DNA of 9,604 nucleotides from Scandinavium sp051650185 (GTDB lineage: Bacteria; Pseudomonadota; Gammaproteobacteria; Enterobacterales; Enterobacteriaceae): positions 1 through 9,604 of the forward strand of contig NZ_JBOFIN010000099.1 in assembly GCF_051650185.1 (NCBI RefSeq). The letters run 5' to 3'. The position numbers and the translations under genes are program-made. The stretch's first letter is position 1. Each line of letters starts with the position of its first letter. Positions 1 through 5,192 of this stretch are shown in pieces. The notes under the pieces are model-generated. The model had not been told where the DNA came from. It did no database searches and saw only the letters and a program-made list of their open reading frames with translations.

Positions 1-47
1 GCGGGTTCGGCCCAGGTTTGGGTATCGTCGAGCCAGGAAGAAAGCAT

Positions 48-78
48 AAAAAAGCCCCATCAGAAAATTGATGAGGCT
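48..78 (-). terminator. Rho-independent terminator, leftward (end of opgE transcript)
   Basis: Read on the minus strand, a 10-bp stem (69-78 with 53-62; one G-U pair at 57/74) closes a 6-nt loop and runs straight into six T residues (complement of 48-53). This is the classic intrinsic-terminator layout. It lies about 160 nt past the opgE stop, so opgE would have a long 3' untranslated region. In the plus direction the wobble becomes an A/C mismatch and no T-run follows, so it works only leftward. Confidence 0.75.
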
Positions 79-90
79 ATTGTCGTCTAC

Positions 91-157
91 CCGCCGGATC
101 GTTCAACCGATCATTCTGCTTAACCGATCGGTGTTAGCCTGAGGGCGGATTTTTTTG
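91..157 (+). terminator. Probable rightward terminator with nested stems
   Basis: On the plus strand, an outer stem CCGCC (91-95) with GGCGG (144-148) is followed by A and then seven T residues (150-156). It encloses an inner 7-bp stem, ACCGATC (106-112) with GATCGGT (126-132). The 8-mer AACCGATC occurs twice (105-112, 122-129), giving alternative foldings. The T-run after GC-rich DNA suits termination of a gene entering from the left; in E. coli that neighbour is ompX, which is inferred here because its coding end is outside the window. It could also be the 3' end of a small RNA. Confidence 0.5.
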
Positions 158-163
158 TCTGTT

Positions 164-190
164 GGGAGGTGTGGCGCTGCGCTAACCTAC
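164..190 (+). repeat. Degenerate REP-like palindrome
   Basis: The core GTGGCGCTGCGCTAACCTAC (171-190) resembles the REP/PU elements of Enterobacter-type genomes, whose usual form has GGTGGCGCTGCGCTTACC and ends in CCTAC. The flanking arm (AGGT at 167-170 with ACCT at 185-188) is degraded. It sits beyond the 3' end of opgE, a usual place for REP elements, and faces the second copy at 199-228. Confidence 0.45.
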
Positions 191-198
191 AAACTGCT

Positions 199-228
199 GG
201 CCCGCGCAAACGAAGTGCCGCCGGGCGC
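199..228 (-). repeat. Degenerate REP-like palindrome, opposite orientation
   Basis: Read on the minus strand it starts GCGCCCGGCGGCACTTCG and ends GCGCGGGCC, similar to the GCCCGGCGGCGCTTCGC...GGGCC form of enteric REP units. Arms GCCCG (200-204) and CGGGC (222-226) pair perfectly. With the copy at 164-190 in the other orientation it would make a small BIME-like pair just after opgE. The match is by eye only. Confidence 0.4.
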
Positions 229-234
229 TTCTGA

Positions 235-1818
235 TTAACGAGTCGAAGTCTCAAACACATCCGTCCCGAGATGATCGTATTCCACTTTTTGTAACTGGAA
301 GTTAGTGACGTACACCGGGCCCGCTTTCTGATTTGAAACAAAGCGGTACGGCGTCGCAATTTCTTGTGCCTGAATCCCTGTCCACTGTGAGAAGAAGCTC
401 AGGAAATCGTTGGCTGAACGCCGCGCCTTAATAATGCGATGCGCTTTATCGTCGCTCGAGAGCACCATAAACGGCACCTGGAAGTTCTGCTGGAACTTAT
501 CGTCGTGCGCCAGGTACTGTACCGCTTTGCCCCGTTCTTTGAAGGCCAGACCGTGGTCAGAGAAATACACCAGCGAGAAGCTGTCTCCGGCATTGCGCAA
601 CTGATCGTAGAGCTTGCTCAACAACTGATCGGTTTGCGTCATGGTATAGAGGTAACAGGATGTCTCTTTCGACTGTACAAAATCCGTGTATTTCCCCTGC
701 GTTCTGTCGCAAGCCTGCGGATGCGATCCCATCAGATGCAGCACAATCAGCTGTGGCTGAGTGCGTTCGGTCGCCAGCACCTGCGCTGTCATTTTGAGCA
801 GCTCTTCATCGCGGGTATTTTTATCTGCTTCAAAATCACCGTTTTTCAGGAAATGCACTTCGTCGGCACGTTTGGCGATGCTGGCAATCGCCGTATCGTA
901 TTCGCCAATTTGCCCCTGATTAGAGAACCACCAGGTCTGGAAGCCCGCGCGGTTAGCCAGCGTCACAAAGTTGTTTTGATATTGTGGTTTACCATCCACC
1001 ACGTGGTTGAGGGTCAGACCCAGTGATTTTTGCGTCGAGCCGCTGGCGGAGACATAGTTGGTGAAGAGGTAGCCATTCACCTGGCTTTCAAACGGGGTGT
1101 TATCCCAATGGCCGCCGAATGCGCCCATCGCATCCCGGCGCGCGCTCTCGCCAATCACCACCACGTAAGTGTGATATTTCGGTTTGACCGCCACCACGTT
1201 CCAGGTGTCTTTTTGATTAGCAAACTGCGCCAGACGAGCCTGTTCTTCCAGCACCTGATCGTTACTTACCACCACATCATGCACAAAGCGCGCAACGGGA
1301 TAGCCCACTTTACTGATGCGGAACACGCCATCCCAGGCAATCTCCTGAACCGGCCGCACGAAAATCATGCCGACGGCAAACAGCAGACACAGAATATCGA
1401 TTTTGCTCCAGGCACGTTTTTCTTCTGCCTTACGGCGAATGGCGATGACGCCGAGCGCGAAAATAAACAGCGAAATAAAGTAGCTGTACCACGGGAAGAT
1501 GGTCAGAATTTCCGTCGATTCCTCGGCGTTGGTGGAGTGCAGCGCCAGCAGGGTATTAAAGTTCGGCGCGCCGTAAGCCTGGCCAAACGGATAATAGAAA
1601 GCGGAAATAAGCGAAATAATCCCAAGCAGCACTTTCTGCGTGCGAGGTGCGGCACGCCATACCACATGCAGTACGCAGGTAAAGGCGATGGCATACAGGA
1701 GGCTGAAAGGATATCCCAGCGCCAGATTAATCAGCAGTGATTGTAAAAAGTAAAATCCGGTCCACGGGTTAAGCGCCAGACCACGTGCGGCCAGCGATTC
1801 TTTCAGCGTTACATTCAT
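235..1818 (-). CDS. opgE: Phosphoethanolamine transferase OpgE (YbiP)
   Basis: A 527-aa inner-membrane enzyme of the YhjW/YjdB/EptA sulfatase-fold family. In E. coli it transfers phosphoethanolamine from phosphatidylethanolamine to osmoregulated periplasmic glucans. The sequence agrees with E. coli YbiP over the whole length as I remember it. Hydrophobic membrane segments fill roughly residues 20-160; the periplasmic catalytic domain follows from about 215. Visible family motifs are VIGESARRDA (222-231, likely metal ligand E224), SASGSTQKS (257-265, the nucleophile region, with S261 or T262 where EptA has Thr), LHLMGSHPQ (360-368) and YFSDHG (418-423, D421/H422 as metal ligands). The ATG at 1818 gives the N-terminus MNVTLKES expected for the family, although the ribosome-binding site before it is poor. 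It is a single-gene transcript from the promoter at 1931-1959, ending near 48-78. Confidence 0.95.
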   Translation of the reverse strand: MNVTLKESLAARGLALNPWTGFYFLQSLLINLALGYPFSLLYAIAFTCVLHVVWRAAPRTQKVLLGIISLISAFYYPFGQAYGAPNFNTLLALHSTNAEESTEILTIFPWYSYFISLFIFALGVIAIRRKAEEKRAWSKIDILCLLFAVGMIFVRPVQEIAWDGVFRISKVGYPVARFVHDVVVSNDQVLEEQARLAQFANQKDTWNVVAVKPKYHTYVVVIGESARRDAMGAFGGHWDNTPFESQVNGYLFTNYVSASGSTQKSLGLTLNHVVDGKPQYQNNFVTLANRAGFQTWWFSNQGQIGEYDTAIASIAKRADEVHFLKNGDFEADKNTRDEELLKMTAQVLATERTQPQLIVLHLMGSHPQACDRTQGKYTDFVQSKETSCYLYTMTQTDQLLSKLYDQLRNAGDSFSLVYFSDHGLAFKERGKAVQYLAHDDKFQQNFQVPFMVLSSDDKAHRIIKARRSANDFLSFFSQWTGIQAQEIATPYRFVSNQKAGPVYVTNFQLQKVEYDHLGTDVFETSTR

Positions 1819-1827
1819 AGGTCACAA

Positions 1828-1842
1828 TCAAAAAGCCGCCAT
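1828..1842 (-). other. Possible four-residue leader ORF before opgE
   Basis: In the opgE leader an ATG at 1842 opens a five-codon frame (Met-Ala-Ala-Phe-stop) that ends 9 nt before the opgE ATG. A G-rich stretch (AGGGGACG) lies just upstream of this ATG, a better ribosome-binding site than anything in front of opgE itself. It could feed ribosomes to opgE by re-initiation, or be chance. Confidence 0.2.
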
Positions 1843-1930
1843 GTGCGTCCCCTGGCGTCAAAGGGTAAAACCTGCTGTGCAGTGCGTGAAGAAAGGGTTC
1901 AACGAGGCGCAAGATCCGCAGGGATGCCAG

Positions 1931-1959
1931 AAGATAAATTTGATGAATGGGAACGTCAA
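1931..1959 (-). promoter_or_regulatory. Sigma-70-type promoter of opgE
   Basis: On the minus strand, TTGACG (1959-1954) is separated by exactly 17 bp from TATCTT (1936-1931). This is close to the TTGACA-N17-TATAAT consensus and correctly oriented. Transcription would start near 1924, leaving about 105 nt of leader before the opgE ATG at 1818. Confidence 0.65.
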
Positions 1960-2058
1960 CTACTCATAACAAATTGTTTTGCGAGGATGATTACAAATCC
2001 AGAAAAAAGAAGGGGGTTTTTAGGCCAAACGACCAGTCTGACAGGGTTTGATGACAGC

Positions 2059-2086
2059 AAAATGAAGCGGCGTACCGCGACGCCGC
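2059..2086 (-). terminator. Intrinsic terminator of mntS
   Basis: Read leftward, GCGGCGT (2086-2080) pairs perfectly with ACGCCGC (2073-2067) across a 6-nt loop, followed by TTCATTTT. It begins 2 nt after the mntS stop codon, so mntS would be made as a short single-gene RNA. The T-tract is interrupted, so termination may be partial. Confidence 0.65.
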
Positions 2087-2088
2087 AT

Positions 2089-2214
2089 TTAGTGAGTGGG
2101 TTTGTCCTGCTGGGGTTTGCCGTTGAAAATGTCACACAGCATGTTAATCAGCATCAGACGGACTTTAAAAGGAGAATGGGTAAACACGTTTAAGCACCTC
2201 TTGAGTTCGTTCAT
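2089..2214 (-). CDS. mntS: Small manganese-response protein MntS
   Basis: A 41-residue protein starting MNELKRCLNVFTHSPF and ending QQDKPTH. It matches E. coli MntS (42 aa, formerly the RybA RNA) closely from memory, with the shared block SPFKVRLML in the middle and NxKPQQDKP near the end. In E. coli MntS is made when manganese is scarce, is repressed by MntR with Mn(II), and raises intracellular manganese, reportedly by blocking the exporter MntP. A perfect AGGAGGTC ribosome-binding site lies at 2225-2218, 3 nt before the ATG at 2214. The central segment (about residues 16-30) is amphipathic or weakly hydrophobic, consistent with membrane-associated action. It is transcribed away from mntR, with MntR-box-like dyads in its promoter region and a hairpin just after its stop. 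It is short enough to be missed by automatic gene callers. Confidence 0.93.
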   Translation of the reverse strand: MNELKRCLNVFTHSPFKVRLMLINMLCDIFNGKPQQDKPTH

Positions 2215-2271
2215 CTTGACCTCCTGAACGTTCAGCCCCTTCGTTCCGTGAAGGATGTTCGTATTACATAC

Positions 2272-2293
2272 AGATATAGCACAGGCTATATTG
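2272..2293. promoter_or_regulatory. MntR box 1
   Basis: A perfect 7-bp dyad with a 4-bp centre, ATATAGC-ACAG-GCTATAT (2274-2291). From memory, the E. coli mntH MntR box has the same architecture, ATAGC-AAAG-GCTAT inside a longer palindrome. It lies about 60-80 bp upstream of mntS, where a repressor would block its promoter. Confidence 0.75.
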
Positions 2294-2316
2294 TATAGCT
2301 ATTGCTAAAACGTTAA
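2290..2316 (-). promoter_or_regulatory. Possible mntS core promoter under the MntR boxes
   Basis: On the minus strand a good -10, TACAAT (2295-2290), is preceded at a short 15-bp spacing by TTAACG (2316-2311). Both elements overlap the two MntR boxes, as expected for MntR repression. The short spacing makes the exact -35 uncertain. Start of transcription would be near 2283, about 70 nt before the mntS ATG. Confidence 0.35.
2291..2312. promoter_or_regulatory. Second MntR-box-like dyad
   Basis: TATAGC-TATT-GCTAAA (2294-2309) has the same half-site, 4-bp centre and half-site layout as box 1, with a weaker right half. Its centre is 19 bp from that of box 1, nearly two helical turns, so two MntR dimers could sit side by side. 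The right half of box 1 and the left half of box 2 also form a dyad, GCTATA-TTG-TATAGC. Confidence 0.5.
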
Positions 2317-2320
2317 TTTT

Positions 2321-2348
2321 TTGTGCCTGGCTCACGATCCTATACAAT
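2321..2348 (+). promoter_or_regulatory. mntR promoter
   Basis: TTGTGC (2321-2326), a 16-bp spacer, then TACAAT (2343-2348) within TATACAAT. Transcription would start about 45 nt before the mntR ATG. The second MntR-like dyad ends 9 bp before this -35, so some effect of MntR on its own gene is possible but not shown. Confidence 0.55.
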
Positions 2349-2399
2349 GGACGCATCTTTATCTGATGCTGTGACGCGTCACCTCGAAGAGGAAGCCCC

Positions 2400-2873
2400 A
2401 TGAGTCATCGCCCGGGAAAACCAGGATTAAAAAAAGTGGCGCAGTTAGTGAATGTCGAAGAACACGTTGAAGGATTTCGTCAGGTGCGGGAAGCGCATCG
2501 CCGGGAGCTTATTGATGATTACGTGGAGCTCATTTCTGATTTGATCCGCGAATCAGGGGAAGCCCGGCAGGTGGATATGGCTGCGCGATTGGGCGTTTCC
2601 CAGCCTACGGTAGCTAAAATGCTTAAACGGCTGGCTGGAGTGGGTCTTATCGAACAGATCCCCTGGCGCGGGGTGTTTTTGACTCCGGAAGGGGAAAAAC
2701 TGGCACAGGAAACCCGCGAGCGTCATCAAATCGTCGAAAACTTTCTGCTGGCAATTGGTGTGAGCCAGGAAATTGCCCGCCGCGATGCAGAAGGTATGGA
2801 ACACCACGTCAGCGAAGAAACGCTGGAACGCTTCCGACAGTTTACCCTTCAGGCGGGATTTCACGCTGAATGA
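2400..2873 (+). CDS. mntR: Manganese-responsive transcriptional regulator MntR
   Basis: A 157-aa DtxR-family repressor, like E. coli MntR (155 aa). With Mn(II) bound it represses mntH and mntS and activates mntP in E. coli. After a basic N-terminal tail come a winged helix-turn-helix domain (about 36-98, recognition-helix region GVSQPTVAKMLKRL at 65-78) and a metal-binding and dimerisation domain (about 100-150). The ligands of Bacillus MntR map to D40 and E43 in the DYVEL motif, H109 in RHQ, and E131, E134 and H135 in the DAEGMEHH motif, so the manganese site looks intact. ATG at 2400 is preceded by AGAGGA (2388-2393). The gene diverges from mntS and overlaps ybiR at its 3' end (ATGA), so the two are likely one transcript with coupled translation. 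Confidence 0.96.
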   Translation: MSHRPGKPGLKKVAQLVNVEEHVEGFRQVREAHRRELIDDYVELISDLIRESGEARQVDMAARLGVSQPTVAKMLKRLAGVGLIEQIPWRGVFLTPEGEKLAQETRERHQIVENFLLAIGVSQEIARRDAEGMEHHVSEETLERFRQFTLQAGFHAE

Positions 2874-3982
2874 ACCTCCCTTTTCTGCGGTCGCTACTGA
2901 GTGACCGCTTCTTACACCTGCTGATGGTTATCGGCGCTATCCTCTGCTTTTTTGTTCCCTTTCACCCCAGGGCCTGGCCTGCGGCGATTGACTGGCACAC
3001 GATTATTACCCTGAGTGGCTTAATGCTGCTGACCAAAGGTGTGGAGCAGAGCGGTTATTTTGACGTGCTGGGCCGCAAAATGGCGCGGCGCTTTGTGACT
3101 GAACGGCAATTAGCCCACTTTATGGTATTAGCCGCGGCGCTGCTGTCGACCTTCCTGACCAACGATGTGGCGCTGTTTATCGTCGTGCCGCTGACGCTGA
3201 CGCTCAAGAAGTGGTGCGCGATCCCGGTGAACCGGCTGATTATTTTTGAGGCGCTGGCGGTCAATGCCGGATCGTTATTAACCCCGATTGGCAACCCGCA
3301 GAATATTTTGCTGTGGGGGCGTTCCGGGCTCTCTTTCCTCGACTTTAGCTGGCAGATGGCGCCGCTCGCGTTGGCGATGATGCTGACGCTTCTGGCGCTG
3401 TGCTGGCTCTGCTTCCCGGCGAAAGCGTTGCACTTTCAAAGTGGCGATCGAACCCCCGGCTGGAAGCCTAAACTGGTCTGGAGCTGCCTGGCGTTCTATC
3501 TGGTGTTCCTGCTGAGCCTGGAATTTCATCAGGAGCTGTGGGGGCTGGCGATCCTCGCCGCAGGCTTCCTGGTGCTGGAACGGCGCGTGGTGATAAGCGT
3601 CGACTGGACGCTGCTGCTGGTGTTTATGGCGATGTTTATCGACGTCCATCTGATGACGCAGTTACCGATCCTGCATCACGCGTTAAACGGCGTGGCCGGG
3701 TTATCAGACGGTGGACTGTGGCTGACAGCAATCGGCTTATCGCAGGTGATCAGTAACGTGCCGTCTACCATCCTGCTTATTAACTACGTCCCGCCTTCAC
3801 TGTTGCTCGCCTGGGCGGTGAACGTCGGCGGATTCGGCCTGCTGCCCGGATCGCTCGCCAACCTGATTGCGCTGCGAATGGCGAACGACAAGCGAATCTG
3901 GTGGCGTTTCCATCTCTATTCCCTCCCTATGTTGCTGTGGGCTGCACTGGTCGGTTACGGGCTGTTGAGGGTTGTCAGATAA
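2870..3982 (+). CDS. ybiR: Predicted anion permease YbiR (ArsB/NhaD-type)
   Basis: A 370-aa polytopic inner-membrane protein, nearly colinear with E. coli YbiR (372 aa as remembered), of the ion-transporter superfamily that includes ArsB, NhaD and CitM. Roughly ten hydrophobic segments run from residue 13 to the C-terminus. The paired family motifs are visible: FLTNDVALFIVVPL (95-108) and LTPIGNPQNILLWG (137-150) in the first half, and SQVISNVPSTILL (291-303) in the second, the N-D and N-V-P turns expected at the substrate site. Its substrate is unknown. The ATG overlaps the mntR stop by 4 nt and has no separate ribosome-binding site of note, so it is probably translated by coupling to mntR. 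That link hints at metal or oxyanion handling, but this is inference. Confidence 0.92.
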   Translation: MNLPFLRSLLSDRFLHLLMVIGAILCFFVPFHPRAWPAAIDWHTIITLSGLMLLTKGVEQSGYFDVLGRKMARRFVTERQLAHFMVLAAALLSTFLTNDVALFIVVPLTLTLKKWCAIPVNRLIIFEALAVNAGSLLTPIGNPQNILLWGRSGLSFLDFSWQMAPLALAMMLTLLALCWLCFPAKALHFQSGDRTPGWKPKLVWSCLAFYLVFLLSLEFHQELWGLAILAAGFLVLERRVVISVDWTLLLVFMAMFIDVHLMTQLPILHHALNGVAGLSDGGLWLTAIGLSQVISNVPSTILLINYVPPSLLLAWAVNVGGFGLLPGSLANLIALRMANDKRIWWRFHLYSLPMLLWAALVGYGLLRVVR

Positions 3983-3997
3983 TGCTCATTTGTCAGG

Positions 3998-4017
3998 ATT
4001 TCCTGGTAATTTCCTGG
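3998..4017. promoter_or_regulatory. Tandem ATTTCCTGG repeats upstream of efflux operon
   Basis: The 9-mer ATTTCCTGG occurs at 3998-4006 and 4009-4017, exactly 11 bp apart, placing both on one face of the helix. CAGGATTTCCTG (3995-4006) is itself a palindrome, and TTTGTCAGG (3989-3997) nearly inverts CCTGGCAAA (4013-4021). The cluster starts just after the ybiR stop in the 112-bp gap before the efflux operon, where an activator or repressor could bind. No known regulator is recognised. Confidence 0.35.
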
Positions 4018-4044
4018 CAAATGGTAAGCAACGACCTAAGTTTA

Positions 4045-4073
4045 GTTAACGGCGAAACTGTTACGCCGTTAAC
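4045..4073. promoter_or_regulatory. Perfect 10-bp inverted repeat before efflux operon
   Basis: GTTAACGGCG (4045-4054) and CGCCGTTAAC (4064-4073) are perfect inverted copies around a 9-bp centre, 21 bp before the membrane-fusion-protein ATG. No T-run follows on either strand, which argues against a plain terminator for ybiR. It may be a regulator's operator, or an mRNA hairpin in the operon leader that limits translation, since the ribosome-binding site after it is weak. The operon promoter cannot be placed with confidence. Confidence 0.5.
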
Positions 4074-4094
4074 CAACAGGACCGTTGCGACACT

Positions 4095-5192
4095 ATGGCT
4101 GACACCCACGACATCCCTGAAAACGAACAAAATACTGACTCCAATGCTTCCCGCAAGCGACCCGGCAAAAAGCCCTTAATCATCCTCGGCGTTGTGGTCG
4201 TGGTGATGCTGGTGGTGGCGCTCATCTGGTGGTTCCTGACCCGCAATGAAGAAACCACCGACGATGCATTCACCGACGGCAATGCGGTCACTATCGCGCC
4301 TAAAGCGTCGGGGTACGTCACGGAGTTAAAGGTGACGGATAACCAGCGAGTGAAGCAAGGCGATCTGCTGGTGGTTATCGATCCGCGAGACAACACGGCC
4401 CAGCGCGATCAGGCTAAAGCCCAGTTAGGGCTGGCTGTCGCTCAGCTTCATCAGGCTCAGGCGCAGCTGGATTTGTCGAAAGTGCAATACCCCGCGCAGC
4501 GCGATGAAGCCAGAGCAAATGTGTTGAAAGCGCAGGCTGATCTGGCCAATGCGGAAGCCGCTTACCGTCGCCAGCGCGGGGTCGATCCTCGTGCCACCAC
4601 GCAACAAAATATCGACTTGGCGAATGCTCAACTGCGCAGCGCGCAGGCGGGATTAGCCAGCGCCAAAGCCCAACTGGAAGTGGCCGATCAGGTTCAGCTG
4701 CAAATTCGTCAACAGCAAACCAATGTTGAAGCGCGTGAGCGCCAGGTCGATCAGGCCAGAGCACAGCTTGAAACCGCAGAGCTGAATCTTTCTTACACCG
4801 AAGTGCGAGCCCCGTTTGACGGCTTCGTCACTAAGCGTAACGTGCAAAACGGCACGCTGGTACAGGCCGGTACCGCGCTGTTTTCGCTGGTTTCAGCGGA
4901 CGTCTGGGTGACTGCCAACTTTAAAGAGTCTCAGTTAGAACGCATGAAGCCCGGCAACAAGGTGACGGTATCGGTCGATGCCTGGCCGGACATGGAGCTG
5001 GAAGGGCATGTCGACAGCATCCAGCAGGGCAGTGGCTCTAAGTTCTCTGCGTTCCCGGCGGAAAATGCGACCGGCAACTTCGTGAAAATCGTACAGCGCG
5101 TACCGGTAAAAATCGTTATCGATAAAGGGCTGGATGCGAATCATCCTCTTCCGCTCGGCTTGTCCGTTGAACCGAAGGTCACGGTTGAATGA
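4095..5192 (+). CDS. EmrA/HlyD-like membrane fusion protein of efflux pump
   Basis: A 365-aa periplasmic adaptor that links an inner-membrane transporter to an outer-membrane channel. A short polar cytoplasmic tail (1-26) leads to one membrane anchor (about 27-48, with Val/Leu-rich core and WWF end). Then come the family signature TTDDAFTDGN (54-63), a lipoyl half-domain (about 65-97), a long alanine/glutamine-rich coiled-coil hairpin (about 100-234), the second lipoyl half (RAPFDGFVTKR, 238-248) and a beta-barrel domain holding ANFKESQ (274-280) and ATGNFVKIVQR (325-335), both typical of EmrA. It is about 25 residues shorter than E. coli EmrA (about 390 aa), lacking the C-terminal tail. The ATG at 4095 has only a weak, distant AGGA (4078-4081). 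Its stop overlaps the next gene by ATGA. The pump's substrate is unknown; it is not emrA itself, which lies elsewhere with emrR. Confidence 0.92.
   Translation: MADTHDIPENEQNTDSNASRKRPGKKPLIILGVVVVVMLVVALIWWFLTRNEETTDDAFTDGNAVTIAPKASGYVTELKVTDNQRVKQGDLLVVIDPRDNTAQRDQAKAQLGLAVAQLHQAQAQLDLSKVQYPAQRDEARANVLKAQADLANAEAAYRRQRGVDPRATTQQNIDLANAQLRSAQAGLASAKAQLEVADQVQLQIRQQQTNVEARERQVDQARAQLETAELNLSYTEVRAPFDGFVTKRNVQNGTLVQAGTALFSLVSADVWVTANFKESQLERMKPGNKVTVSVDAWPDMELEGHVDSIQQGSGSKFSAFPAENATGNFVKIVQRVPVKIVIDKGLDANHPLPLGLSVEPKVTVE

Noticed and set aside
1..47. A minus-strand frame running off the left edge from an ATG at 47 (starts MLSSWLDDTQTW).
   Set aside because: It starts directly in the T-run of a terminator without a ribosome-binding site and is only 15 codons long inside the window, too little to support a gene.
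439..1740. Long plus-strand open frames opposite opgE (439-1026 and 1030-1740).
   Set aside because: They are mirror frames of a strongly conserved gene, with basic, low-complexity translations and no family motif.
1843..2193. A 116-codon plus-strand frame between opgE and mntR.
   Set aside because: It lies opposite the opgE promoter, the mntS terminator and mntS itself, has no ribosome-binding site and no recognisable protein features.
4045..4073. Reading the dyad as an intrinsic terminator of ybiR.
   Set aside because: Neither strand has a T-run after the stem, so a simple terminator role is not supported.
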